Assembly: GCA_015065965.1 (NCBI GenBank)
Contig: SVPH01000013.1
Span: 1 to 64,000, forward strand
Direction of reading: 5' to 3'
Length of the DNA: 64,000 nt
Source: Oscillospiraceae bacterium
Lineage (GTDB): Bacteria; Bacillota; Clostridia; Oscillospirales; Acutalibacteraceae
In this document: piece by piece, positions 29,929 through 39,550 of the stretch
Numbering within the stretch: position 1 is the stretch's first letter
Layout of the letters: each line of letters starts with the position of its first letter
Notes under the pieces: generated by a model
Database searches by the model: none
The model's input: only the letters and a program-made list of their open reading frames with translations
What the model was told of the DNA's origin: nothing
Translations under genes and position numbers: made by a program

Positions 29929-31014
29929 TTATTCACTCCACCATTCACTCTGCCATATTCTTTCAATCAGATTTTTCGATATTTCCTCAATTTTCTCAAA
30001 ATCCATTGCTCCGATATAGCAACTTTCAAGTTCATCATGGTTTTCCTTTGCGAGTTTAAGCGATAATACCGCCTCAGCAAGCAGTTCATTTGCTGCCTTT
30101 TTTGCGAATGTAAGCCTTGCCTTGTGAGCAGAAATTTCAGATAACGAATAAAATCTGCGCAGGTTTACGGTTTTTGTAGGTTCAATATTAAGTTCGCATA
30201 ATTTATCAGCAGTAAAAAATCCGAGTGAAAGTTCTTTTATAATAATATGGCGTGCAGTTTTCTCTTTGCTGATACTCGGGCTTGTTATAACGGAAAAACC
30301 GCTTGCAAGGGCATATGAACGTATTTCTCCGATAAGTTTCGATGACGCAACGCCGAAATCATCTTCAAATACTATTTTTTCATCGCAGAGCATGTTAACC
30401 GTTTCACTGAGAAAATAATATCCTTTTGGAGTTATGGCATCAAGCATTCTGATTTTTTCCATGCCGATTTTTCCGCTCGGTTTTTTAAAATGACGGCTTG
30501 AAACTCTTGAAGCATAACGCATAAGCCTGTTTTCATCAAGACATTCACGGCAGATTTTTTCGCCGTCGCCAAAGATTGAAAATGCGGATTCTATAAATCT
30601 TCTGCTTCTTTGATGGCAGGCTTTGTTTTTATCCGTAAGCCTTATGATTTCTTCTCTGTTATCGTGCAGTTTCTGCTTATCCCAACAGTCACCGAGGTTA
30701 ATTATTTCCCCCGTTGCGCCGGGATAATCGGGGTCAAGGGTGTGAGGTGATGTTCCGTCACAAATGCTGACTCTCAGTGACGGAAAAATAACTCCGTCAA
30801 GCGAATTCGGGTCAGATGAACAATAGATTCTCTCGCATTCAATATCTCTTTTTTCCATTTCTTCTGCTATTTTTCGCATCAGTGATGATTTGCCGGTACC
30901 AGGTCCGCCTTTTATGATGTAGGTATACTGCCCGTCAATTTTCGGTGTCAGTTGAGAAAAACAGGAAAAAAAACCGTTTTTACCGCTTGAACCGAGAAAA
31001 TATGATTCTTTCAT
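29929..31014 (-). CDS. P-loop ATPase (PRK06851-like)
   Basis: YTYIIKGGPGTGKSSLMRKIAEEMEKRDIECERIYCSSDPNSLDGVIFPSL; start refined to MKESYFLG (31014) with RBS aggagggtg. Confidence 0.75.
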   Translation of the reverse strand: MKESYFLGSSGKNGFFSCFSQLTPKIDGQYTYIIKGGPGTGKSSLMRKIAEEMEKRDIECERIYCSSDPNSLDGVIFPSLRVSICDGTSPHTLDPDYPGATGEIINLGDCWDKQKLHDNREEIIRLTDKNKACHQRSRRFIESAFSIFGDGEKICRECLDENRLMRYASRVSSRHFKKPSGKIGMEKIRMLDAITPKGYYFLSETVNMLCDEKIVFEDDFGVASSKLIGEIRSYALASGFSVITSPSISKEKTARHIIIKELSLGFFTADKLCELNIEPTKTVNLRRFYSLSEISAHKARLTFAKKAANELLAEAVLSLKLAKENHDELESCYIGAMDFEKIEEISKNLIERIWQSEWWSE

Positions 31015-31185
31015 ATAAGCACCCTCCTGTGTTGTTATCAATATCAAATTATTCAAAATATATGAAAATGTTAAAAATTGACCTGAAAACAGCCTTGTTT
31101 TTTTGAAAATACATTGTTTTGTCAAAAATTACTCTTGATATTATTATAAATATATTATATAATATATCGGTAAATATAACGGCAG

Positions 31186-31338
31186 AAGAGTTTTCTTTTG
31201 GTCATGTGGCGTGTGGGTCCTGTGCGACAGGGCACCGTGAACCATGTCAGGCGGGTGAACCGAGCAGCATTAAGCGGACAGTCTTGTGCGCCACAGTCTG
31301 CCTACCGCCATATGACCAAGATAAAACTCTTTATTTTT
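31186..31338 (+). ncRNA. ffs: Signal recognition particle RNA
   Basis: accatGTCAGGcgggtgaaccgAGCAGcattaagc core; outer stem aagagttttcttttggtcatgtggc/gccatatgaccaagataaaactctt; followed by T run; upstream of dnaX. Confidence 0.9.
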
Positions 31339-31369
31339 TAAGGTAAACGGATAATAAGGATGTGAGAAA

Positions 31370-33001
31370 ATGTATCAGGCACTTTACCGCAAATGGAGAC
31401 CGCAGGATTTTAACGATGTTTACGGTCAACCTCATGTTACAAGAACTCTGCAAAGCCAACTTGAAAGCGGCAGAATTTCTCACGCATATCTTTTTACAGG
31501 TTCAAGAGGTACGGGTAAAACCACCTGTGCAAAGATTCTTTCAAAAGCCGTTAACTGCCTTAATCCCGTTGACGGCAATCCCTGCAACGAATGTGAAATC
31601 TGCAGAGGTATTGATAACGGTTCAATTCTTGATGTTATTGAAATTGACGCTGCCAGCAACAACGGCGTTGATAACATAAGAGATTTGCGTGAGGAAGCAA
31701 ACTTCACTCCTGCAAATGCAAAGTTCAGAGTTTATATTATTGACGAGGTGCACATGCTCTCAATCGGTGCTTTCAATGCACTGCTCAAAACTCTTGAAGA
31801 ACCGCCCTCACATGTTATTTTTATCCTCGCAACAACAGAAATACACAAACTGCCTTCAACTATTCTTTCAAGATGCCAAAGATTTGATTTCAAGCGCATC
31901 GCACCCGAAGATATAACGGCAAGGCTGATGTATGTTGCGGAAAAAGAAAATGTAAACTTAACTTCAAACGCTGCAAGCCTTATCGCAAGAATTGCAGACG
32001 GCGGCATGAGAGATGCTCTCTCGCTGCTTGACCGCTGCTTTGCAATGGGCAGTAATATTGATGAAGAAACTGTCAGTGATGCAGCAGGCATTGCAGGAAC
32101 AATCCATCTGTTTTCATTCTCAGAATATGTAGCAAAAGGCGATTTTACAAGCGCACTTAAACTTGTTTCAAAACTCCACAGTGACTCCTGTGATATTGAC
32201 AGCCTTTGTACTGAACTTACTCTGCATTTCCGCAATCTTATGGTTGCAAAAACCGTTAATGACTGCGAAGGTCTGATTGTCTGTTCAAAAGACGAACTTC
32301 TTAAAATTAAAGAAAGAGCAGGCGAACTCAAACTTTCAAAAATTCTTTCATGTATAGAAATTCTCGGTCAGACCGCTAAAAATATTAAAAATGCGGCAAA
32401 TAAAAAAATTCAACTTGAAGCGGCAGTTATTAAAATGTGCGCTCCGTCTGCTTCATCGGGTGAAGGAATTTCTGCCGAACTTGAAGACAGAATCAGCGCA
32501 ATTGAAGAAAAACTTGCTTCTCTTTCAAGCGGAACTCCGATTATTGCAAAAACGGAACCCATAAAGACATCCGAGCAAAAACAAACACCTGCACCGGTTA
32601 TGCCTGCTCCGCCCGTATCAGCGCCTGAGCCGCCGCCGGAAGAGGAAAAATTACCGCCTCCCCCTGCGCCGGAAACAGATTCGGCAATACCGGACGGACC
32701 TTTTGAAAACTGGCCGGAAGTTCTTGATAAAATCAAAATTTACGATATTCCTCTTTACGGAATTATGGCTAATTCAACCGCATCAATCAAAAACGGCAGA
32801 GTTGTAATTCATTCAGAAAATCCTACTCTTTTTGATTTTATCTGCACAGATACTCATTCAAAAGAACTTGCCAGAGCGGTTTTTGATATTATGGGCAGAA
32901 AAATGAAAATTGCGGTTTCAAACAATGAAAAACCAAAACAGGCAACAAGTCCTTTGGAAAATCTTAAATCAAAAATAAATAATTTTAACAGTAACCAATA
33001 A
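31370..33001 (+). CDS. dnaX: DNA polymerase III subunit gamma/tau
   Basis: MYQALYRKWRPQDFNDVYGQPHVTRTLQSQLESGRISHAYLFTGSRGTGKTTCAKILSKAVNC. Confidence 0.97.
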   Translation: MYQALYRKWRPQDFNDVYGQPHVTRTLQSQLESGRISHAYLFTGSRGTGKTTCAKILSKAVNCLNPVDGNPCNECEICRGIDNGSILDVIEIDAASNNGVDNIRDLREEANFTPANAKFRVYIIDEVHMLSIGAFNALLKTLEEPPSHVIFILATTEIHKLPSTILSRCQRFDFKRIAPEDITARLMYVAEKENVNLTSNAASLIARIADGGMRDALSLLDRCFAMGSNIDEETVSDAAGIAGTIHLFSFSEYVAKGDFTSALKLVSKLHSDSCDIDSLCTELTLHFRNLMVAKTVNDCEGLIVCSKDELLKIKERAGELKLSKILSCIEILGQTAKNIKNAANKKIQLEAAVIKMCAPSASSGEGISAELEDRISAIEEKLASLSSGTPIIAKTEPIKTSEQKQTPAPVMPAPPVSAPEPPPEEEKLPPPPAPETDSAIPDGPFENWPEVLDKIKIYDIPLYGIMANSTASIKNGRVVIHSENPTLFDFICTDTHSKELARAVFDIMGRKMKIAVSNNEKPKQATSPLENLKSKINNFNSNQ

Positions 33002-33014
33002 GGAGATAAATAAT

Positions 33015-33347
33015 ATGAAAGCAAGAATTCCCGGCGCTCCTCAGGGCGGCAATATGATGAAAAAAATTCAGGAAATGCAGGAGAATATGGCTGCTATCCA
33101 GCAGGAAGTTGAAGCAACCGAATTCTCATCATCAGTCGGCGGCGGCGCAGTTGAAGTTATCGTAAACGGTGCTCACGAAGTTACCGCTGTTAACCTTAAA
33201 CCGGAAGTTGTTGACCCCGAAGATATTGAAATGCTTCAGGATCTCATAATCTCAGCCTTTAATGAAAGCATCCGCAAGGCTAACGAAGCAATGGAGCAGG
33301 GAATGGAAAGAGCAAAAGGCGGTCTTTCAATCCCCGGTCTTTTCTGA
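33015..33347 (+). CDS. YbaB/EbfC nucleoid-associated protein
   Basis: [72 protein letters not shown]. Confidence 0.95.
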   Translation: MKARIPGAPQGGNMMKKIQEMQENMAAIQQEVEATEFSSSVGGGAVEVIVNGAHEVTAVNLKPEVVDPEDIEMLQDLIISAFNESIRKANEAMEQGMERAKGGLSIPGLF

Positions 33348-33946
33348 TGAGCGGATTTACACCTTCACTTGACAAACTCATTGACCAGTTTGCACGCCTC
33401 CCATCTGTCGGCAGAAAAAGCGCTCAGAGGCTTGCATTCCATGTTCTTTCAATGAGCGATGCAGATGCGCAAAAATTTACCGAAACAATTCTCAACGCAA
33501 GAAGTTCGATAAAACGCTGCGAAATCTGCTGCAACCTTACCGACGGCGAGGTTTGTTCGGTTTGTTCTTCACCATCAAGGGATAAATCAACAATCTGCGT
33601 TGTTGAAGACCCGAGAGATGTTATTGCCATTGAGCGTACACACGAGTATAACGGACTTTATCATGTTCTCCACGGCGTTATTTCACCCATGAATGATATC
33701 AACCCTGAAGATATATGCATAAAAGAACTGCTTTTAAGGCTCGGCGATGATACGGTTAAAGAAATAATCATGGCAACTAACCCTACCGTTGAAGGCGAAG
33801 CAACTTCAATGTATATTTCAAGGCTCATAAAGCCGCTCGGCATTAATGTAAGCCGCCTTGCTTACGGCGTACCCGTTGGCGCAGACCTTGAATATGCGGA
33901 TGAATTTACGCTCATCCGTGCGCTCGAAGGTAGAAATGAACTTTAA
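33347..33946 (+). CDS. recR: Recombination protein RecR
   Basis: [65 protein letters not shown]. Confidence 0.97.
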   Translation: MSGFTPSLDKLIDQFARLPSVGRKSAQRLAFHVLSMSDADAQKFTETILNARSSIKRCEICCNLTDGEVCSVCSSPSRDKSTICVVEDPRDVIAIERTHEYNGLYHVLHGVISPMNDINPEDICIKELLLRLGDDTVKEIIMATNPTVEGEATSMYISRLIKPLGINVSRLAYGVPVGADLEYADEFTLIRALEGRNEL

Positions 33947-34241
33947 AAAGTTTTCCACTTATTTATACTTTTCCACTTTCACTTTTTCCACATTTACACA
34001 TTGGTAAAAACTGTGAAGTTGATAACTTCAACTTATCCACAATTCAGCGTTGAATAATTTTTTTAAAAAATCCAGTATTTTCAACGCATTCCGAAGTTTT
34101 ACCATATTTTCACGCACTCTACTATTACTACTATAATAATGATATTATATCCATTCCTATAATAAGAAAAAATTCTTTATTTTGCCGCAAGCGGCACTTA
34201 AATTAAATTTTCCGAGTGGATAAATCCAAGGAGGAAGAAAG
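33947..34241. other. Candidate oriC-like intergenic region with DnaA boxes and AT-rich tract
   Basis: Perfect DnaA box ttatccaca (34033-34041), near-matches ttttccaca (33983-33991) and RC ttatccact (34215-34223), AT-rich aataatttttttaaaaaatc ~34050. Confidence 0.4.
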
Positions 34242-35351
34242 ATGAAAATTTTCTGTAACACGGTTGAACTTTCAGAGGCTTGCCAGAATGTTCAGAGAGC
34301 GGCTTCAACCAAAACCGCTATCCCTGCAATTGAAGGTATCCTTATGGTTGCCAAAGAGGGCACTCTTACCCTTACCGGTTATGACCTTGAAATGGGCATA
34401 ACAACTTCAATCCCTGCAAGAATTGAAGAAGAAGGCGAGCTTGTTCTCAATGCCCATATGTTCAGCGAAACTCTCAGAAAACTGCCTGAAAGCGTTGTAA
34501 GCATTTTCAGCGATCAAAGAAATATTGCTGCAATTGCATGCGGTGAGTTTGAGTCTACCCTCATTGGTATTTCTGCTGAGGAATATCCCGACCTTCCCTC
34601 AGTTACGGGCGGATATCCAATAACAATAAATCAGGAACTTCTCAAAGACATGGTAAAAAAGACAATTTTCTCCGTTTCCGTTAAGGACAGCAAAATTGTT
34701 CACACCGGTGTTAAGTTTGAGATTGAAGAAAATCATATAAGACTCATTGCGGTTGACGGCGTACGCCTTGCAATCAGAAACGAAAATATTGATTACAGCG
34801 GCGAAGTTCTTTCATTTGTTGTTCCTGCAAAAACTCTTTCGGAAGTTGTTAAACTTATGAAAGAGGACGATGAAAACGTAACAATCGGCGTCGGCAAAAG
34901 ACATATTATCTTTGAACTCGGCGGTTATCAGATTATTTCTCGTCTGCTTGACGGCGAATTTCTCAACTATAAGGCTGCAATTCCCTCAGCAACAAAAACC
35001 GTTATCAATGTTAATACAAGAAGTTTTATTGAAAGTATAGACAGAACATCTCTTATCATTACAGATAAGATTAAAAGTCCTGTTAAGTGCGTTTTTGAAG
35101 ATAATCTTATCAAGATTTCAAGCATTACTTCTCTCGGCACTGCAAACGATAAAATTTCCGCAAAAATTGAGGGTGAAAGTTGCACAATCGGCTTTAATAA
35201 TAAGTATATGATTGAAGCGCTCAGAGTTTGCGACACTGACGAAGTCAGAATTATGCTCAACGGAGCAGTTGCTCCCATACTTATCGTTCCAAATCAGGGC
35301 GATGAATTCATATTCTTAATTCTTCCCGTGAGGCTGAAAAATGAAGATTAA
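34242..35351 (+). CDS. dnaN: DNA polymerase III beta sliding clamp
   Basis: MKIFCNTVELSEACQNVQRAASTKTAIPAIEGILMVAKEGTLTLTGYDLEMGITTSIPA; followed by S4 and recF. Confidence 0.97.
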   Translation: MKIFCNTVELSEACQNVQRAASTKTAIPAIEGILMVAKEGTLTLTGYDLEMGITTSIPARIEEEGELVLNAHMFSETLRKLPESVVSIFSDQRNIAAIACGEFESTLIGISAEEYPDLPSVTGGYPITINQELLKDMVKKTIFSVSVKDSKIVHTGVKFEIEENHIRLIAVDGVRLAIRNENIDYSGEVLSFVVPAKTLSEVVKLMKEDDENVTIGVGKRHIIFELGGYQIISRLLDGEFLNYKAAIPSATKTVINVNTRSFIESIDRTSLIITDKIKSPVKCVFEDNLIKISSITSLGTANDKISAKIEGESCTIGFNNKYMIEALRVCDTDEVRIMLNGAVAPILIVPNQGDEFIFLILPVRLKNED

Positions 35352-35580
35352 AGTTAAAGTTGCGCAAAAACAGCAGGTGTCAAAAAAAATTGATACAGAT
35401 TTTATAAGGCTCGATTCTTTTCTTAAGATGTGTGATGCCGTTCAGACGGGCGGACACGCAAAAATGGTTATTCAGGACGGAGAAGTAAGAGTAAACGGCG
35501 AAGTATGCACTCAGAGAGGTAAAAAACTCAGAAGCGGTGACTGCGCCGAGTTTGAAAATGTAATTTACAGCGTTGAATGA
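35341..35580 (+). CDS. S4-domain RNA-binding protein (YaaA-like)
   Basis: FIRLDSFLKMCDAVQTGGHAKMVIQDGEVRVNGEVCTQRGKKLRSGD; between dnaN and recF. Confidence 0.93.
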   Translation: MKIKVKVAQKQQVSKKIDTDFIRLDSFLKMCDAVQTGGHAKMVIQDGEVRVNGEVCTQRGKKLRSGDCAEFENVIYSVE

Positions 35581-35601
35581 TATCTGAAAGGGGCGGAAAA
35601 T

Positions 35602-36696
35602 ATGATAATAAAACATCATTCCGCCAAAAATTTCAGAAATCTTCAGTCTGTTTCCTTTGACCCTCATCCCGAAATGAATGTTATTTACGGTGAAAACGGT
35701 CAGGGTAAAACAAATATAATTGAAAGCATCTGGATTCTGACGGGTTTTTACAGTTTCAGAGCAAGAAAAAATGCCCAACTCATTGAGCAGGGCAAATCAG
35801 AGGCTGAAATTGAAAACATATTTTATTCACACTCGCGTGAACAAAATGCGGTTATGAAAATAAATAAGCGCAAAGAAATTGTTCTCAACGGAGTTAAAGA
35901 AGAATCGCCTAGAGTAATGATGGGCAAGTATTATGCCGTTGTTTTTTCACCGTCAACGCTCGGACTTGTTCAGGATGGGCCCGGTGAAAGGCGGAAGATG
36001 CTTGATGTTGCGCTCAGCCTTGTAAAACCGAATTATGCGGTTATTATGTCACGCTATCTGCGTGTGCTTGACCAGAGGAATGCTCTGCTCAAAAAATTCG
36101 GTGAGCGCAGTTTTGAATACGATTATATTATGCCGTGGGATAATGAACTTGCATCTCTCGGCGCAAAAATAATAAAATATCGCCTTGATTATGTTGAACA
36201 ACTTTCAGCACTTTCAAGTGAAATTTATAAAGGCATAAGTTCGGGCAGAGAAGAGTTTACTTTTCACTATGATTTTTCCGCGGAAAACATCAGCGAAGAA
36301 GAGATAAAAGAAAAACTTATTGCTGATATAGAAAAAACAAGGGAAGCCGATATAAAAAGGCTCTATACAAACGCAGGTCCGCATACCCATGACCTTGTTC
36401 TCAACCTCAACGGCAGGGATGCAAGAACTTTCGGCTCGCAGGGTCAGCAAAGGTCATGCGCGCTTGCAATGAAACTGGGCGAAGCCTCAATTATTGAAAA
36501 AATAACCGGTGAATGCCCTGTTGTTTTGCTTGACGATGTTATGAGTGAACTTGACGAAGGCAGGCAGACATTTATACTTAATTATCTTGATAATTGGCAG
36601 GTATTTATTACTTGTTGTGACCCGTCACAATTGCTTCGCTCAAAAAAGGGCAAGGCGTTTGAAGTTATAAACGGCGAAATAAAAGAAATGGAGTAG
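35602..36696 (+). CDS. recF: DNA replication/repair protein RecF
   Basis: HSAKNFRNLQSVSFDPHPEMNVIYGENGQGKTNIIESIW; GSQGQQRSCALAMKLGEASI; LLDDVMSELDEGRQ. Confidence 0.97.
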   Translation: MIIKHHSAKNFRNLQSVSFDPHPEMNVIYGENGQGKTNIIESIWILTGFYSFRARKNAQLIEQGKSEAEIENIFYSHSREQNAVMKINKRKEIVLNGVKEESPRVMMGKYYAVVFSPSTLGLVQDGPGERRKMLDVALSLVKPNYAVIMSRYLRVLDQRNALLKKFGERSFEYDYIMPWDNELASLGAKIIKYRLDYVEQLSALSSEIYKGISSGREEFTFHYDFSAENISEEEIKEKLIADIEKTREADIKRLYTNAGPHTHDLVLNLNGRDARTFGSQGQQRSCALAMKLGEASIIEKITGECPVVLLDDVMSELDEGRQTFILNYLDNWQVFITCCDPSQLLRSKKGKAFEVINGEIKEME

Positions 36697-36699
36697 GCT

Positions 36700-36972
36700 A
36701 TGTATCTTCACCTTGGTATGGATAAAGTTATAACTTTTGATGAAATCATCGGCATTTTTGACCTTGATACATCAACTGTTTCAAAAAGCACAAGAAATTA
36801 CCTTGCCATGGCTGAGAAGGCAGGAATAGTCGAAAATATCTGCTATGATTTGCCTAAATCATTTATAGTATGCCGCGATAAAAACGGAAAAGATAAGGTT
36901 TATATTTCGCAGATTTCATCCGCAACTCTGCTGAAAAGAACAAACTTTGTGGACAGCCTTAATAATGTATAA
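36700..36972 (+). CDS. DUF370 family, RemB/YaaB-like regulator
   Basis: MYLHLGMDKVITFDEIIGIFDLDTSTVSKSTRNYL; located directly after recF as in B. subtilis yaaB. Confidence 0.85.
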   Translation: MYLHLGMDKVITFDEIIGIFDLDTSTVSKSTRNYLAMAEKAGIVENICYDLPKSFIVCRDKNGKDKVYISQISSATLLKRTNFVDSLNNV

Positions 36973-36975
36973 AAA

Positions 36976-37004
36976 AATCCGCTTTGTTTTATGCAAGGCG
37001 GATT
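36976..37004. terminator. Terminator-like hairpin (aatccgctttgttttatgcaaggcggatt)
   Basis: Inverted repeat; near-inverted copy of 37310-37337. Confidence 0.7.
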
Positions 37005-37095
37005 TATAAATTTTGATGTAAGGGACGGTGACCTCAACGTCCCGTATGCACCGTAAGGTGCATAATAATTATTGTCAATATAGGGAGTAAAAACT

Positions 37096-37296
37096 ATGAT
37101 TATTTTTGATAAACTCTGGGATACAATGGAATCCAAAGGGGTTTCAACATATCAACTCAGAGAAAGTTGCGGTATAGACAGCAAAACAGTCAGAAGGCTT
37201 AAGGCTAATGAGAATATAGAAACCAAAACCTTAAATAAACTCTGTTCTTTTTTAAACTGCAAACTTGAAGATATTGCTGAATATATTGAAGATTAA
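37096..37296 (+). CDS. Small XRE/Cro-like helix-turn-helix protein
   Basis: WDTMESKGVSTYQLRESCGIDSKTVRRLKANENIETKTLNKLCSFLNCKLEDIAEYI. Confidence 0.85.
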   Translation: MIIFDKLWDTMESKGVSTYQLRESCGIDSKTVRRLKANENIETKTLNKLCSFLNCKLEDIAEYIED

Positions 37297-37309
37297 ATAT
37301 GTATAAAAA

Positions 37310-37337
37310 AATCCGCCTTGCATTAAGCAAAGCGGAT
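37310..37337. terminator. Terminator-like hairpin (aatccgccttgcattaagcaaagcggat)
   Basis: Inverted repeat between converging genes. Confidence 0.7.
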
Positions 37338-37350
37338 AATTTTTTAATTA

Positions 37351-37785
37351 TCAGTCGTCGCAATCGTCACAGCAGTCATCGCAATCGCAGTCATAGTCGA
37401 TTTCGAATTCAAGAAGTTCGTTGCAGTTGGGGCAATTGATGCTTCCTTCTTCAAGGATATCGCCGTCAACGCAGATAACTTCGCCGCAACTGGGGCATTC
37501 AACATCATAATATTCTTCGTCCTCGTCTTCGTCGCAGCAATCATCGCAGCAGCAATCGTCGAGGTCTTCATAAACATAACCTTCAAGTTCATCAAGATCT
37601 TCGTCAACAGCGTCAAGTTGCTCGCTGAAGAGGTCAAGACCGTCCTCAAGATCGCTTACTGAAAGAGCGATATCATCGAGAACATCAATCATAGCATTGA
37701 TAATTTTTGCTTCGGGCTTGCTCTCATCAAGTGCAAGGCCTTCTGCAAGACCTTTGAGGTATGCAACCTTTTCAGTAATGGTCAT
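37351..37785 (-). CDS. CD1247 N-terminal-domain-like protein with CxxC zinc ribbon and Asp/Cys-rich tail
   Basis: MTITEKVAYLKGLAEGLALDESKPEAKIINAMIDVLDDIALSVSDLEDGLD…CPSCGE…CPNCNELLEFEIDYDCDCDDCCDDCDD. Confidence 0.75.
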   Translation of the reverse strand: MTITEKVAYLKGLAEGLALDESKPEAKIINAMIDVLDDIALSVSDLEDGLDLFSEQLDAVDEDLDELEGYVYEDLDDCCCDDCCDEDEDEEYYDVECPSCGEVICVDGDILEEGSINCPNCNELLEFEIDYDCDCDDCCDDCDD

Positions 37786-37824
37786 TTCTTTGTCCTCCGT
37801 AAAATATATTATATTCGTTACCCT

Positions 37825-38382
37825 TTATGCACGGCTGAGATATTCGCCTGTGCGGGTGTCAACAACAATCATTTCACCCTCGTCGATGAACAGGGGAACT
37901 TTAACTTCTGCACCTGTTTCAAGAGTAGCGGGCTTAGTTGCGTTAGTTGCAGTGTTGCCTGCAAAGCCGGGATCAGTCTTTGTTACCTGAAGAGTAACTG
38001 AGTTGGGGGGTTCAACGCCGAAAACGCTGCCTTTGTATGAAAGAACACGGCATGTTTCATTTTCCTTAACGAACTTGAAGTTCTCGGGAAGAGTGTCAGC
38101 GCCGATGGGAACCATATCATAGGTTTCGGGATCCATGAAGTAGTAAAGATCACCGTCTGCATATGAATATTCCATTTCCTTACGCTCAATGTAAGCGGTG
38201 GGGAACTTTTCTGTGGGGTTGAATGTACGCTCAACAACTGCGCCGCCGATAACGTTTCTTATCTTTGTTCTTACGAACGCTGCGCCTTTACCGGGCTTAA
38301 CATGCTGGAATTCGATAATCTGATAGACCTGACCTTCCATTTCGAAGGTTACGCCGTTTCTGAAATCGCCTGCTGATACCAT
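37825..38382 (-). CDS. efp: Elongation factor P
   Basis: MVSAGDFRNGVTFEMEGQVYQIIEFQHVKPGKGAAFVRTKIRNVIGGAVVERTFNPTEKF. Confidence 0.98.
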   Translation of the reverse strand: MVSAGDFRNGVTFEMEGQVYQIIEFQHVKPGKGAAFVRTKIRNVIGGAVVERTFNPTEKFPTAYIERKEMEYSYADGDLYYFMDPETYDMVPIGADTLPENFKFVKENETCRVLSYKGSVFGVEPPNSVTLQVTKTDPGFAGNTATNATKPATLETGAEVKVPLFIDEGEMIVVDTRTGEYLSRA

Positions 38383-38474
38383 AAAATTATTTCTCCTTAT
38401 TTATATGTTTTCACAGTTATTTTATACTATTCACATATATTTTTCAAGTCTTTTTTATTAATTATCCTTATATA

Positions 38475-39530
38475 TTAAAGAATTATAAGGTTTTTAGGGC
38501 TTTTTGTAAGGTTTTCAAAGCCGTTTTCGGTTATAAAAGCCATATCTTCAATGCGCACACCGAACTCTGATGGCAGATAAATGCCCGGTTCAACCGTAAC
38601 TATATCGCCCGATTTAAGAATATCCTTTGATTTCGGATTAAGAGTCGGCGCTTCGTGGATTTCAATGCCTACTCCGTGACCCGTACCGTGACCGAAAAAG
38701 TTTCCGTAACCTGCGTTTTTGATAACATCTCTTGCGGCGGCATCGGCATCTTTGCAGGTAACGCCTGCTTTCAGAACTTCAAGGCTGTTTTTCTGCGCCT
38801 TAAGAACAGTTTCGTAAACTTCTGCCTGTTTTGATGAAACACTGCCGACTGCAACCGTGCGTGTCATATCGCTGTGATAGCCGTCAATAACCGCGCCATA
38901 GTCCATAGTTATGAAATCGCCTTTTTCAACCTTTTTGTCAGACGGAACGCCGTGGGGCATAGATGAATTTTTACCGCTGACGGCAATGGTTTGAAATGAG
39001 ATATCTTCTGCACCGTTTCTGAGCATGAAAAAGTCAAGAGTCAGCGCAATTTCACGCTCGGTTACGCCTTCTTTGATAAATGTCAGAATATTATCAAATG
39101 CTTTTTCGGCAATTGCCTGAGCAGCAAGAATTTTATTTTTTTCTTCCTCGCATTTTATGCGGCGCAGTGCGCTGATTTCCTTATCCGCTTTGGTGAATAA
39201 ACAGTCACAGCAGCAGATTTTTTTGATTGATTCCGCCTTTGAAACGCTCAGTGAACCTTCAAGGTGGAGTTTTTTTATTGAAAGCAAATCAATGTATTTG
39301 GGCAGTTGCTTTGAAAAATTCTTAAGCAATGCAATCTCAGAGCAGCAGGTGATTTTACTCTTTGCCGCTTCGATGTATCTGCTGTCAATAAGAAAAACGG
39401 ATTCGGTTTTTGTTATCAGAAGATAGCCTGCAGATGAAGGAAAACCTGTAAGATATCGCCTGTTTTCAGGTGAAATTATAAGATAGGTTTCGCCTTTTTT
39501 AAGGCTTGCCTGAAGATTCTGAATATTCAT
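38475..39530 (-). CDS. M24-family Xaa-Pro aminopeptidase
   Basis: DFITMDYGAVIDGYHSDMTRTVAVG; GHGTGHGVGIEIHEAPTLNPKS; GDIVTVEPGIYLP; start refined to MNIQNLQ with RBS aaggag. Confidence 0.93.
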   Translation of the reverse strand: MNIQNLQASLKKGETYLIISPENRRYLTGFPSSAGYLLITKTESVFLIDSRYIEAAKSKITCCSEIALLKNFSKQLPKYIDLLSIKKLHLEGSLSVSKAESIKKICCCDCLFTKADKEISALRRIKCEEEKNKILAAQAIAEKAFDNILTFIKEGVTEREIALTLDFFMLRNGAEDISFQTIAVSGKNSSMPHGVPSDKKVEKGDFITMDYGAVIDGYHSDMTRTVAVGSVSSKQAEVYETVLKAQKNSLEVLKAGVTCKDADAAARDVIKNAGYGNFFGHGTGHGVGIEIHEAPTLNPKSKDILKSGDIVTVEPGIYLPSEFGVRIEDMAFITENGFENLTKSPKNLIIL

Positions 39531-39550
39531 AAAATTCTCCTTAAAAAGGG

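Noticed and set aside
31119-31346. 75-aa ORF upstream of dnaX
   Set aside because: Lies over the SRP RNA gene; the sequence is explained by RNA structure.
32395-32425. A7 run in dnaX as a programmed -1 frameshift site producing a gamma-like product
   Set aside because: A -1 shift hits TGA within a few codons, but this would cut before the conserved helix (IQLEAAVIKM); no clear stimulatory stem was identified. Insufficient support.
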